Counted from the first letter of the stretch, positions 36,745 through 49,967 are shown. The stretch: DNA of 64,000 nucleotides from Petrolisthes cinctipes (GCA_033782935.1 JAWQEG010000490.1:1270001-1334000), one strand, 5' to 3'. The notes: generated from the letters alone by a model not told the origin. Numbers and translations are program-made.

Positions 36745-37420
36745 CGAGTTTTAGCATGTTTTTAGCCTATATTTTGAAAATATTCTAGCACTGTGTAGGC
36801 ATGTACAGATTGCTTCTGGGACCACAAAATATTGATTTTTCGGGTGTTTTGAGCCTGAATTTGAGATATAAACGGGTACAGAAGATACATGCACATATTG
36901 ACTTTGGGCATCTAAAATATCGTTTTTCAGCATGTTTTGGGCCTGTATTTTGAAAATACTCTAACACTGAGTAGACATGTACAGATTGCTTCTGGGACCC
37001 CAAAATATTGAATTTTAGGGTGTTTTGAGCCTGAATTTGAGATATAAACGGGTACAGAAGATACATGCACATATTGACTTTGGCCCCAAAAATATCGATT
37101 TTCAGCATGTTTTGGGCCTGAATTTTGAAAATACTCTAACACGGAGTAGGCATGTACAGATCGCTTCTGGGACCCCAAAATATCGAATTTTCGGGTGTTT
37201 AGGGCCAGAATTTGAGATATAAACGGGTACAGAAGATGCATGCACATATCGACTTTTGTGCACCTAAAAGATCGATTTTCAGTATGTTTTTGGCCTGTAT
37301 TTTGAAAATACTCTAACACGGAGTAGGCTTGTACAGATACCTTCTGGGACCTCTAAATATCGAATTTTCGGGTGTTTTGGGACTGAATTTGAGATATCGA
37401 TTTTTTGACACCTAAAATGT
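36745..37420 (+). repeat. 676-bp tetramer, copy of the unit at 31423
   Basis: It has the same CGTTTTTCAG anchor, GGCCCCAAAAATA end and AGGCTTGTACAG A2 at 5322-bp offset. Confidence 0.88.
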
Positions 37421-38902
37421 CGATTTTTAGCATCTTTTTAGCCTATATTTTGAAAATATTATAGCACTGTGTAGGCATGTACAGATTGCTTCTGGGACCC
37501 AAAATATTGAATTTTCGGGTGTTTTGAGCCTGAATTTGAGATATAAACGGGTACAGAAAATACATGCACATATTGACTTTGGGCATCTAAAATATCGATT
37601 TTCAGCATGTTTTGGGCCTGTATTTTGAAAATACTCTAACACTGAGTAGGCATGTACAGATTGCTTCTGGGACCCCAAAATATTGAATTTTCGGGTGTTT
37701 TGAGCCTGAATTTGAGATATAAACGGGTACTGAAGATGCATACACATATCGACTTTTGTGCACCTAAAAGATCGATTTTCAGTATGTTTTTAACATGTAT
37801 TTTGAAAATACTCTAACACGGAGTAGGCATGTACAGATCGCTTCTGGGACCCCTAAATATCGAATTTTCGGGTGTTTTGGGACTGAATTTGAGATATCGA
37901 CTTTTTGGCACCTAAAAGATCGATTTTTAGCATGTTTTTAGCCTATATTTTGAAAATATTCTAGCACTAAGTAGGCATGTACAGATTGCTTCTGGGACCC
38001 CAAAATATTGAATTTTCGGGTGTTTTGAGCCTGAATTTGAGATATAAACGGGTACAGAAGATACATGCACATATTGACTTTGGGCACCAAAAATATCGAT
38101 TTTCAGCATGTTTTGGGCCTGAATTTTGAAAATACTCTAACACGGAGTAGGCATGTACAGTTCGCTTCTGGGACCCCAAAATATCGAATTTTCGGGTGTT
38201 TAGGGCCAGAATTTGAGATATAAACGGGTACAGAAGATGCATGCAAATATCGACTTTTGGGCACCTAAAAGATCGATTTTCAGTATGTTTTTGGCCTGTA
38301 TTTTGAAAATACTCTAACACGGAGTAGGCATGTACAGATACCTTCTGGGACCTCTAAATATCGAATTTTCGGGTGTTTTGGGACTGAATTTGAGATATCG
38401 ACTTTTTGGCACCTAAAATGTCGATTTTTAGCATGTTTTTAGCCTATATTTTGAAAATATTCCAGCACTGTGTAGGCATGTACAGATTGCTTCTGGGACC
38501 CCAAAATATTGATTTTTCGGGTGTTTTGAGCATGACTTTGAGATATAAACGGGTACAGAAGATACATGCACATATTGACTTTGGGCATCTAAAATATCGA
38601 TTTTCAGCATGTTTTGGGCCTGTATTTTGAAAATACTCTAACACTGAGTAGGCATGTACAGAATGCTTCTGGGACCCCAAAATATTGAATTTTCGGGTGT
38701 TTTGAGCCTGAATTTGAGATATAAACGGGTACTGAAGATGCATGCACATATCGACTTTTGTGCACCTAAAAGATCGATTTTCAGTATGTTTTGAGCATGT
38801 ATTTTGAAAATACTCTAACACGGAGTAGGCATGTACAGATCGCTTCTGGGACCCCTAAATATCGAATTTTCGGACGTTTTGGGACTGAATTTGAGATATC
38901 GA
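37401..38902 (+). repeat. Copy 1 of a nested 1502-bp tandem duplication
   Basis: The 1502 bp repeat directly downstream with variants AGCATCTTTTTAG, GTATGTTTTTAACATG, CACTAAGTAGG, GTACAGTTCGC, ATGCATGCAAATATCG, ATATTCCAGCAC and TTTTCGGACG in the same order. Confidence 0.91.
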
Positions 38903-40404
38903 TTTTTTGACACCTAAAATGTCGATTTTTAGCATCTTTTTAGCCTATATTTTGAAAATATTATAGCACTGTGTAGGCATGTACAGATTGCTTCTGGGAC
39001 CCAAAATATTGAATTTTCGGGTGTTTTGAGCCTGAATTTGAGATATAAACGGGTACAGAAAATACATGCACATATTGACTTTGGGCATCTAAAATATCGA
39101 TTTTCAGCATGTTTTGGGCCTGTATTTTGAAAATACTCTAACACTGAGTAGGCATGTACAGATTGCTTCTGGGACCCCAAAATATTGAATTTTCGGGTGT
39201 TTTGAGCCTGAATTTGAGATATAAACGGGTACTGAAGATGCATACACATATCGACTTTTGTGCACCTAAAAGATCGATTTTCAGTATGTTTTTAACATGT
39301 ATTTTGAAAATACTCTAACACGGAGTAGGCATGTACAGATCGCTTCTGGGACCCCTAAATATCGAATTTTCGGGTGTTTTGGGACTGAATTTGAGATATC
39401 GACTTTTTGGCACCTAAAAGATCGATTTTTAGCATGTTTTTAGCCTATATTTTGAAAATATTCTAGCACTAAGTAGGCATGTACAGATTGCTTCTGGGAC
39501 CCCAAAATATTGAATTTTCGGGTGTTTTGAGCCTGAATTTGAGATATAAACGGGTACAGAAGATACATGCACATATTGACTTTGGGCACCAAAAATATCG
39601 ATTTTCAGCATGTTTTGGGCCTGAATTTTGAAAATACTCTAACACGGAGTAGGCATGTACAGTTCGCTTCTGGGACCCCAAAATATCGAATTTTCGGGTG
39701 TTTAGGGCCAGAATTTGAGATATAAACGGGTACAGAAGATGCATGCAAATATCGACTTTTGGGCACCTAAAAGATCGATTTTCAGTATGTTTTTGGCCTG
39801 TATTTTGAAAATACTCTAACACGGAGTAGGCATGTACAGATACCTTCTGGGACCTCTAAATATCGAATTTTCGGGTGTTTTGGGACTGAATTTGAGATAT
39901 CGACTTTTTGGCACCTAAAATGTCGATTTTTAGCATGTTTTTAGCCTATATTTTGAAAATATTCCAGCACTGTGTAGGCATGTACAGATTGCTTCTGGGA
40001 CCCCAAAATATTGATTTTTCGGGTGTTTTGAGCATGACTTTGAGATATAAACGGGTACAGAAGATACATGCACATATTGACTTTGGGCATCTAAAATATC
40101 GATTTTCAGCATGTTTTGGGCCTGTATTTTGAAAATACTCTAACACTGAGTAGGCATGTACAGAATGCTTCTGGGACCCCAAAATATTGAATTTTCGGGT
40201 GTTTTGAGCCTGAATTTGAGATATAAACGGGTACTGAAGATGCATGCACATATCGACTTTTGTGCACCTAAAAGATCGATTTTCAGTATGTTTTGAGCAT
40301 GTATTTTGAAAATACTCTAACACGGAGTAGGCATGTACAGATCGCTTCTGGGACCCCTAAATATCGAATTTTCGGACGTTTTGGGACTGAATTTGAGATA
40401 TCGA
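38903..40404 (+). repeat. Copy 2 of the nested 1502-bp duplication
   Basis: The joint is an A monomer that starts as the TTTTCGGACG A1 and switches before 38903 to GATTTTTTGACACC, the ending of the A2 near 37401. The same A1 at 33560 and 40382 instead continues GACTTTTTGGCACC, so the switch is the scar of this duplication. Confidence 0.91.
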
Positions 40405-40750
40405 CTTTTTGGCACCTAAAAGATCGATTTTTAGCATGTTTCTAGCCTATATTTTGAAAATATTCTAGCACTGAGTAGGCATGTACAGATTGCTTCTGGG
40501 ACCCCAAAATATTGATTTTTCGGGTGTTTTGAGCCTGAATTTGAGATATAAACGGGTACAGAAGATACATGCACATATTGACTTTGGGCACCAAAAATAT
40601 CGATTTTCAGCATGTTTTGGGCCTGAATTTTGAAAATACTCTAACACGGAGTAGGCATGTACAGATCGCTTCTGGGACCCCAAAATATCGAATTTTCGGG
40701 TGTTTAGGGCCAGAATTTGAGATATAAACGGGTACAGAAGATGCATGCAC
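39749..40750 (+). repeat. Copy 1 of a nested 1002-bp tandem duplication
   Basis: This is one full hexamer. Homology at 1002-bp offset starts after the A/C mismatch at 39748/40750 (GCAAATATCG versus GCACATATCG). It contains the ATATTCCAGCAC B2, the CAGAATGCTTC C1 and a B with ATGTTTCTAGCC at 40425. Confidence 0.91.
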
Positions 40751-41752
40751 ATATCGACTTTTGGGCACCTAAAAGATCGATTTTCAGTATGTTTTTGGCC
40801 TGTATTTTGAAAATACTCTAACACGGAGTAGGCATGTACAGATACCTTCTGGGACCTCTAAATATCGAATTTTCGGGTGTTTTGGGACTGAATTTGAGAT
40901 ATCGACTTTTTGGCACCTAAAATGTCGATTTTTAGCATGTTTTTAGCCTATATTTTGAAAATATTCCAGCACTGTGTAGGCATGTACAGATTGCTTCTGG
41001 GACCCCAAAATATTGATTTTTCGGGTGTTTTGAGCATGACTTTGAGATATAAACGGGTACAGAAGATACATGCACATATTGACTTTGGGCATCTAAAATA
41101 TCGATTTTCAGCATGTTTTGGGCCTGTATTTTGAAAATACTCTAACACTGAGTAGGCATGTACAGAATGCTTCTGGGACCCCAAAATATTGAATTTTCGG
41201 GTGTTTTGAGCCTGAATTTGAGATATAAACGGGTACTGAAGATGCATGCACATATCGACTTTTGTGCACCTAAAAGATCGATTTTCAGTATGTTTTGAGC
41301 ATGTATTTTGAAAATACTCTAACACGGAGTAGGCATGTACAGATCGCTTCTGGGACCCCTAAATATCGAATTTTCGGACGTTTTGGGACTGAATTTGAGA
41401 TATCGACTTTTTGGCACCTAAAAGATCGATTTTTAGCATGTTTCTAGCCTATATTTTGAAAATATTCTAGCACTGAGTAGGCATGTACAGATTGCTTCTG
41501 GGACCCCAAAATATTGATTTTTCGGGTGTTTTGAGCCTGAATTTGAGATATAAACGGGTACAGAAGATACATGCACATATTGACTTTGGGCACCAAAAAT
41601 ATCGATTTTCAGCATGTTTTGGGCCTGAATTTTGAAAATACTCTAACACGGAGTAGGCATGTACAGATCGCTTCTGGGACCCCAAAATATCGAATTTTCG
41701 GGTGTTTAGGGCCAGAATTTGAGATATAAACGGGTACAGAAGATGCATGCAC
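40751..41752 (+). repeat. Copy 2 of the nested 1002-bp duplication
   Basis: The joint falls in 40751-40763 inside a C2 monomer. The ATGTTTCTAGCC variant is present in both copies (40425, 41427) but not at the equivalent 33601, so that mutation came after the 5322-bp event and before this one. Confidence 0.91.
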
Positions 41753-44700
41753 ATATCGACTTTTGTGCACCTAAAAGATCGATTTTCAGTATGTTTTTGG
41801 CCTGTATTTTGAAAATACTCTAACACGGAGTAGGCTTGTACAGATACCTTCTGGGACCTCTAAATATCGAATTTTCGGGTGTTTTGGGACTGAATTTGAG
41901 ATATCGATTTTTTTACACCTAAAATGTCGATTTTTAGCATCTTTTTAGCCTATATTTTGAAAATATTATAGCACTGTGTAGGCATGTACAGATTGCTTCT
42001 GGGACCCAAAATATTGAATTTTCGGGTGTTTTGAGCCTGAATTTGAGATATAAACGGGTACAGAAAATACATGCACATATTGACTTTGGGCATCTAAAAT
42101 ATCGATTTTCAGCATGTTTTGGGCCTGTATTTTGAAAATACTCTAACACTGAGTAGGCATGTACAGATTGCTTCTGGGACCCAAAAATATTGAATTTTCG
42201 GGTGTTTTGAGCCTGAATTTGAGATATAAACGGGTACTGAAGATGCATGCACATATCGACTTTTGTGCACCTAAAAGATCGATTTTCAGTATGTTTTGAG
42301 CATGTATTTTGAAAATACTCTAACACGGAGTAGGCATGTACAGATCGCTTCTGGGACCCCTAAATATCGAATTTTCGGGTGTTTTGGGACTGAATTTGAG
42401 ATATCGACTTTTTGGCACCTAAAAGATCGATTTTTAGCATGTTTTTAGCCTATATTTTGAAAATATTCTAGCACTGAGTAGGCATGTACAGATTGCTTCT
42501 GGGATCCCAAAATATTGAATTTTCGGGTGTTTTGAGCCTGAATTTGAGATATAAACGGGTACAGAAGATACATGCACATATTGACTTTGGGCATCTAAAA
42601 TATCGATTTTCAGCATGTTTTCGGCCTGAATTTTGAAAATACTCTAACACGGAGTAGGCATGTACAGATCGCTTCTGGGACCCCAAAATATCGAATTTTC
42701 GGGTGTTTAGGGCCAGAATTTGAGATATAAACGAGTACAGATGATGCATGCACATATCGACTTTTAGGCACCTAAAAGATCGATTTTCAGTATGTTTTTG
42801 GCCTGTATTTTGAAAATACTCTAACACGGAGTAGGCATGTACAGATACCTTCTGGGACCTCTAAATATCGAATTTTCGGGTGTTTTGGGACTGAATTTGA
42901 GATATCGATTTTTTGGCAACTAAAATGTCGATTTTTAGCATGTTTTTAGCCTATATTTTGAAAATATTCTAGCACTGTGTAGGCATGTACAGATTGCTTC
43001 TGGGACCCCAAAATATTGAATTTTCGGGTGTTTTGAGCCTGAATTTGAGATATAAACGGGTACAGAAGATACATGCACATATTGACTTTGGGCACCAAAA
43101 ATATCGATTTTCAGCATGTTTTGGGCCTGAATTTTGAAAATACTCTAACACGGAGTAGGCATGTACAGATCGCTTCTGGGACCCCAAAATATCGAATTTT
43201 CGGGTGTTTAGGGCCAGAATTTGAGATATAAACGGGTACAGATGATGCATGCACATATCGACTTTTGGGCACCTAAAAGATCGATTTTCAGTATGTTTTT
43301 GGCATGTATTTTGAAAATACTCTAACACGGAGTAGGCATGTACAGATACCTTCTGGGACCTCTAAATATCGAATTTTCGGGTGTTTTGGGACTGAATTTG
43401 AGATATCGATTTTTTGACACCTAAAATGTCGATTTTTAGCATCTTTTTAGCCTATATTTTGAAAATATTATAGCACTGTGTAGGCATGTACAGATTGCTT
43501 CTTGGACCCATAATATTGAATTTTCGGGTGTTTTGAGCCTGAATTTGAGATATAAACGGGTACAGAAAATACATGCACATATTGACTTTGGGCATCTAAA
43601 ATATCGATTTTCAGCATGTTTTGGGCCTGTATTTTGAAAATACTCTAACACTGAGTAGGCATGTACAGATTGCTTCTGGGACCCCAAAATATTGAATTTT
43701 CGGGTGTTTTGAGCCTGAATTTGAGATATAAACGGGTACTGAAGATGCATACAGATATCGACTTTTGTGCACCTAAAAGATCGATTTTCAGTATGTTTTG
43801 AACATGTATTTTGAAAATACTCTAACACGGAGTAGGCATGTACAGATCGCTTCTGGGACCCCTAAATATCGAATTTTCGGGTGTTTTGGGACTGAATTTG
43901 AGATATCGACTTTTTGGCACCTAAAAGATCGATTTTTAGCATGTTTTTAGCCTATATTTTGAAAATATTCTAGCACTGAGTAGGCATGTACAGATTGCTT
44001 CTGGGACCCCAAAATATTGAATTTTCGGGTGTTTTGAGCCTGAATTTGAGATATAAACGGGTACAGAAGATACATGCACATATTGACTTTGGGCACCAAA
44101 AATATCGATTTTCAGCATGTTTTGGGCCTGAATTTTGAAAATACTCTAACACGGAGTAGGCATGTACAGATCGCTTCTGGGACCCCAAAATATCGAATTT
44201 TCGGGTGTTTAGGGCCAGAATTTGAGATATAAACGGGTACAGAAGATGCATGCACATATCGACTTTTGTGCACCTAAAAGATCGATTTTCAGTATGTTTT
44301 TGGCCTGTATTTTGAAAATACTCTAACACGGAGTAGGCTTGTACAGATACCTTCTGGGACCTCTAAATATCGAATTTTCAGGTGTTTTGGGACTGAATTT
44401 GAGATATCGATTTTTTGACACCTAAAATGTCGATTTTTAGCATCTTTTTAGCCTATATTTTGAAAACATTATAGCACTGTGTAGGCATGTACAGATTGCT
44501 TCTGGGACCCAAAATATTGAATTTTCGGGTGTTTTTGAGCCTGAATTTGAGATATAAACGGGTACAGAAAATACATGCACATATTGACTTTGGGCATCTA
44601 AAATATCGATTTTCAGCATGTTTTGGGCCTGTATTTTGAAAATACTCTAACACTGAGTAGGCATGTACAGATTGCTTCTGGGACCCAAAAATATTGAATT

Positions 44701-46434
44701 TTCGGGTGTTTTGAGCCTGAATTTGAGATATAAACGGGTACTGAAGATGCATGCACATATCGACTTTTGTGCACCTAAAAGATCGATTTTCAGTATGTTT
44801 TGAGCATGTATTTTGAAAATACTCTAACACGGAGTAGGCATGTACAGATACCTTCTGGGACCTCTAAATATCGAATTTTCGGGTGTTTTGGGACTGAATT
44901 TGAGATATCGATTTTTTGGCACCTAAAATGTCGATTTTTAGCATGTTTTTAGCCTATATTTTGAAAATATTCTAGCACTGTGTAGGCATGTACAGATTGC
45001 TTCTGGGACCCCAAAATATTGAATTTTCGGGTGTTTTGAGCCTGAATTTGAGATATAAACGGGTACAGAAGATACATGCACATATTGACTTTGGGCACCA
45101 AAAATATCGATTTTCAGCATGTTTTGGGCCTGAATTTTGAAAATACTCTAACACGGAGTAGGCATGTACAGATCGCTTCTGGGACCCCAAAATATCGAAT
45201 TTTCGGGTGTTTAGGGCCAGAATTTGAGATATAAACGGGTACAGAAGATGCATGCACATATCGACTTTTGGGCACCTAAAAGATCGATTTTCAGTATGTT
45301 TTGAGCATGTATTTTGAAAATACTCTAACACGGAGTAGGCATGTACAGATCGCTTCTGGGACCCCTAAATATCGAATTTTCGGGTGTTTTGGGACTGAAT
45401 TTGAGATATCGACTTTTTGGCACCTAAAAGATCGATTTTTAGCATGTTTTTAGCCTATATTTTGAAAATATTCTAGCACTGAGTAGGCATGCACAGATTG
45501 CTTCTGGGATCCCAAAATATTTAATTTTCGGGTGTTTTGAGCCTGAATTTGAGATATAAACGGGTACAGAAGATACATGCACATATTGACTTTGGGCATC
45601 TAAAATATCGATTTTCAGCATGTTTTGGGCCTGAATTTTGAAAATACTCTAACACGGAGTAGGCATGTACAGATCGCTTCTGGGACCCTAAAATATCGAA
45701 TTTTCGGGTGTTTAGGGCCAGAATTTGAGATATAAACGAGTACAGATGATGCATGCACATATCGACTTTTGGGCACCTAAAAGATCGATTTTCAGTATGT
45801 TTTTGGCCTGTATTTTGAAAATACTCTAACATGGAGTAGGCATGTACAGATACCTTCTGGGACCTCTAAATATCGAATTTTCGGGTGTTTTGGGACTGAA
45901 TTTGAGATATCGATTTTTTGGCACCTAAAATGTCGATTTTTAGCATGTTTTTAGCCTATATTTTGAAAATATTCTAGCACTGTGTAGGCATGTACAGATT
46001 GCTTCTGGGACCCCAAAATATTGAATTTTCGGGTGTTTTGAGCCTGAATTTGAGATATAAACGGGTACAGAAGATACATGCACATATTGACTTTGGGCAC
46101 CAAAAATATCGATTTTCAGCATGTTTTGGGCCTGAATTTTGAAAATACTCTAACACGGAGTAGGCATGTACAGATCGCTTCTGGGACCCCAAAATATCGA
46201 ATTTTCGGGTGTTTAGGGCCAGAATTTGAGATATAAACGGGTACAGAAGATGCATGCACATATCGACTTTTGGGCACCTAAAAGATCGATTTTCAGTATG
46301 TTTTTGGCCTGTATTTTGAAAATACTCTAACACGGAGTAGGCATGTACAGATACCTTCTGGGACCTCTAAATATCGAATTTTCGGGTGTTTTGGGACTGA
46401 ATTTGAGATATCGACTTTTTGGCACCTAAAATGT

Positions 46435-46758
46435 CGATTTTTAGCATGTTTTTAGCCTATATTTTGAAAATATTCTAGCACTGTGTAGGCATGTACAGAT
46501 TGCTTCTGGGACCCCAAAATATTGATTTTTCGGGTGTTTTGAGCCTGAATTTGAGATATAAACGGGTACAGAAGATTCATGAACATATTGACTTTGGGCA
46601 TCTAAAATATCGATTTTCAGTATGTTTTGGGCCTGTATTTTAAAAATTCTCTAACACGGAGTAGGCATGTACAGATCGCTTCTGGGACCCCAAAATATCG
46701 AATTTTCGGGTGTTTAGGGCCAGAATTTGAGATATCGACTTTTTGGCACCTAAAAGAT
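46435..46758 (+). repeat. 324-bp dimer: B2 plus C2/A1 chimera
   Basis: The B2 has the variant GATTCATGAACATATTG near 46573. The 148-bp monomer at 46611 begins as a C with GTATTTTAAAAATTCTC and GGGTGTTTAGGGCCAG, then ends as A1 (GATATCGACTTTTTGGCACC). The switch is at GAATTTGAGATAT, the point where the 29-bp loss of class A begins. Confidence 0.87.
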
Positions 46759-47259
46759 CGATTTTTAGCATGTTTTTAACCTATATTTTGAAAATATTCT
46801 AGCACTGAGTAGGCATGTACAGATTGCTTCTGGGACCCCAAAATATTGAATTTTCGGGTGTTTTGAGCCTGAATTTGAGATATAAACGGGTACAGAAGAT
46901 ACATGCACATATTGACTTTGGGCACTAAAAATATCGATTTTCAGCATGTTTTGGGCCTGAATTTTGAAAATACTCTAACACGGAGTAGGCATGTACAGAT
47001 CGCTTCTGGGACCCCAAAATATCGAATTTTCGGGTGTTTAGGGCCAGAATTTGAGATATAAACGGGTACAGAAGATGCATGCACATATCGACTTTTGGGC
47101 ACCTAAAAGATCGATTTTCAGTATGTTTTTGGCCTGTATTTTGAAAATACTCTAACACGGAGTAGGCATGTACAGATACCTTCTGGGACCTCTAAATATC
47201 GAATTTTCGGGTGTTTTGGGACTGAATTTGAGATATCGATTTTTTGACACCTAAAATGT
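46759..47259 (+). repeat. Single regular trimer
   Basis: A 501-bp B1-C2-A2 unit with private ATGTTTTTAACC in B and GGGCACTAAAAATA at its end. Confidence 0.9.
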
Positions 47260-48135
47260 CGATTTTTAGCATGTTTTTAGCCTATATTTTGAAAATATTA
47301 TAGCACTGTGTAGGCATGTACAGATTGCTTCTGGGACCCAAAATATTGAATTTTCGGGTGTTTTGAGCCTGAATTTGAGATATAAACGGGTACAGAAAAT
47401 ACATGCACATATTGACTTTGGGCATCTAAAATATCGATTTTCAGCATGTTTTGGGCCTGTATTTTGAAAATACTCTAACACTGAGTAGGCATGTACAGAT
47501 TGCTTCTGGGACCCCAAAATATTGAATTTTCGGGTGTTTTGAGCCTGAATTTGAGATATAAACGGGTACAGAAGATACATGCACATATTGACTTTGGGCA
47601 CCTAAAAGATCGATTTTTAGCATGTTTTTAGCCTATATTTTGAAAATATTCTAGCACTGAGTAGGCATGTACAGATTGCTTCTGGGACCCCAAAATATTG
47701 AATTTTCGGGTGTTTTGAGCCTGAATTTGAGATATGAACGGGTACAGAAGATACATGCACATATTGACTTTGGGCACCAAAAATATCGATTTTCAGCATG
47801 TTTTGGGCCTGAATTTTGAAAATACTCTAACACGGAGTAGGCATGTACAGATCGCTTCTGGGACCCCAAAATATCGAATTTTCGGGTGTTTAGGGCCAGA
47901 ATTTGAGATATAAACGGGTACAGAAGATGCATGCACATATCGACTTTTGGGCACCTAAAAGATCGATTTTCAGTATGTTTTTGGCCTGTATTTTGAAAAT
48001 ACTCTAACACGGAGTAGGCATGTACAGATACCTTCTGGGACCTCTAAATATCGAATTTTCGTTTGTTTTTAGACTGAATTTGAGATATTGACTTTTTGGC
48101 ACCTAAAATGTCGATTTTTAGCATGTTTTTAGCCT
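47155..48135 (+). repeat. Segment duplicated 4712 bp downstream, copy 1
   Basis: It shares with 51867-52847 the TTTTTTGACACC A2 end, the unusual 351-bp dimer and a private ATTTTCGTTTGTTTTTAGAC in an A2 (near 48056). Differences include GATATGAACGGG near 47735 and GATATTGACTTTT near 48088. Boundaries are approximate. Confidence 0.82.
47260..47610 (+). repeat. 351-bp dimer: B2 plus C1/B1 chimera, A omitted
   Basis: A 175-bp B2 (47260) is followed by a 176-bp monomer (47435) that starts as C1 and ends GACTTTGGGCACCTAAAAGATCG, then directly by a B at 47611. Confidence 0.88.
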
Positions 48136-49113
48136 ATATTTAGAAAATATTCTAGCACTGTGTAGGCATGTACAGATTGCTTCTGGGACCCCAAAATATT
48201 GATTTTTCGGGTGTTTTGAGCCTGAATTTGAGATATAAACGGGTACAGAAGATACATGCACATATTGACTTTGGGCATCTAAAATATCGATTTTCAGCAT
48301 GTTTTGGGCCTGTATTTTGAAAATACTCTAACACTGAGTAGGCATGTACAGATTGCTTCTGGGACCCCAAAATATTGAATTTTCGGGTGTTTTGAGCCTG
48401 AATTTGAGATATAAACGGGTACTGAAGGTGCATGCACATATCGACTTTTGTGCACCTAAAAGATCGATTTTCAGTATGTTTTGAGCATGTATTTTGAAAA
48501 TACTCTAACACGGAGTAGGCATGTACAGATCGCTTCTGGGACCCCTAAATATCGAATTTTCGGGTGTTTTGGGACTGAATTTGAGATATCGACTTTTTGG
48601 CACCTAAAAGATCGAGTTTTAGCATGTTTTTAGCCTATATTTTGAAAATATTCTAGCACTGTGTAGGCATGTACAGATTGCTTCTGGGACCCCAAAATAT
48701 TGATTTTTCGGGTGTTTTGAGCCTGAATTTGAGATATAAACGGGTACAGAAGATACATGCACATATTGACTTTGGGCATCTAAAATATCGATTTTCAGCA
48801 TGTTTTGGGCCTGAATTTTGAAAATACTCTAACACGGAGTAGGCATGTACAGATCGCTTCTGGGACCCCAAAATATCGAATTTTCGGGTGTTTAGGGCCA
48901 GAATTTGAGATATAAACGAGTACAGATGATGCATGCACATATCGACTTTTGTGCACCTAAAAGATCGATTTTCAGTATGTTTTTGGCCTGTATTTTGAAA
49001 ATACTCTAACACGGAGTAGGCATGTACAGATACCTTCTGGGACCTCTAAATATCGAATTTTCGGGTGTTTTGGGACTGAATTTGAGATATCGATTTTTTG
49101 GCACCTAAAATGT
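47611..49113 (+). repeat. Three regular trimers
   Basis: B anchors are 47611, 48112 and 48613, each 501 bp apart. The last unit's C2 has AACGAGTACAGATGATGC, a variant also at about 42733 and 45738. Confidence 0.9.
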
Positions 49114-49967
49114 CGATTTTTAGCATGTTTTTAGCCTATATTTTGAAAATATTCTAGCACTGTGTAGGCATGTACAGATTGCTTCTGGGACCCCAAAATA
49201 TTGAATTTTCGGGTGTTTTGAGCCTGAATTTGAGATATAAACGGGTACAGAAGATACATGCACATATTGACTTTGGGCATCTAAAATATCGATTTTCAGC
49301 ATGTTTTGGGCCTGTATTTTGAAAATACACTAACACTGAGTAGGCATGTACAGATTGCTTCTGGGACCCCAAAATATTGAATTTTCGGGTGTTTTGAGCC
49401 TGAATTTGAGATATAAACGGGTACTGAAGATGCATACACATATCGACTTTTGTGCACCTAAAAGATCGATTTTCAGTATGTTTTGAGCATGTATTTTGAA
49501 AATACTCTAACACGGAGTAGGCATGTACAGATCGCTTCTGGGACCCCAAAATATCGAATTTTCGGGTGTTTAGGGCCAGAATTTGAGATATAAACGGGTA
49601 CAGAAGATTCATGAACATATTGACTTTGGGCATCTAAAATATCGATTTTCAGCATGTTTTGGGCCTGTATTTTAAAAATTCTCTAACACGGAGTAGGCAT
49701 GTACAGATCGCTTCTGGGACCCCAAAATATCGAATTTTCGGGTGTTTAGGGCCAGAATTTGAGATATAAACGGGTACAGAAGATGCATGCACATATCGAC
49801 TTTTGGGCACCTAAAAGATCGATTTTCAGTATGTTTTTGGCCTGTATTTTGAAAATACTCTAACACGGAGTAGGCATGTACAGATACCTTCTGGGACCTC
49901 TAAATATCGAATTTTCGGGTGTTTTGGGACTGAATTTGAGATATCGACTTTTTGGCACCTAAAATGT
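49114..49967 (+). repeat. 854-bp pentamer with an A1/C2 chimera
   Basis: Monomers start at 49114 (B2), 49290 (C1), 49467 (chimera, 176 bp), 49643 (C2 with TATTTTAAAAATTCTC) and 49820 (A2). The chimera begins as A1 (GAGCATGTATTTTG), continues as C2 (GTTTAGGGCCAG) and ends as B2 with GATTCATGAACATATTG. It is a three-part mosaic. Confidence 0.87.

Larger units (their letters stand above)
34358..42183 (+). repeat. Copy 2 of the 5322-bp duplication, expanded to 7826 bp
   Basis: 34358-38902 repeats 29036-33580 almost perfectly; one difference seen is CATGACGTTGAG near 33214 versus CATGACTTTGAG near 38536. The copy then contains a 1502-bp and a 1002-bp internal duplication (7826 = 5322 + 1502 + 1002). 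It finally returns to the sequence of copy 1. Homology with copy 1 stops by 42477. Confidence 0.9.
37421..46434 (+). repeat. Longest regular stretch: 18 consecutive trimers
   Basis: B anchors run 37421, 37921, 38422, 38923, 39423, 39924, 40425, 40926, 41427, 41928, 42428, 42929, 43430, 43930, 44431, 44932, 45433 and 45934 with spacing of 500 or 501 bp. The 500-bp units carry the one-base shortening of GGGACCCC in B2. The unit at 44431 compensates with an extra T (GGTGTTTTTGAGCC near 44531). Confidence 0.92.
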
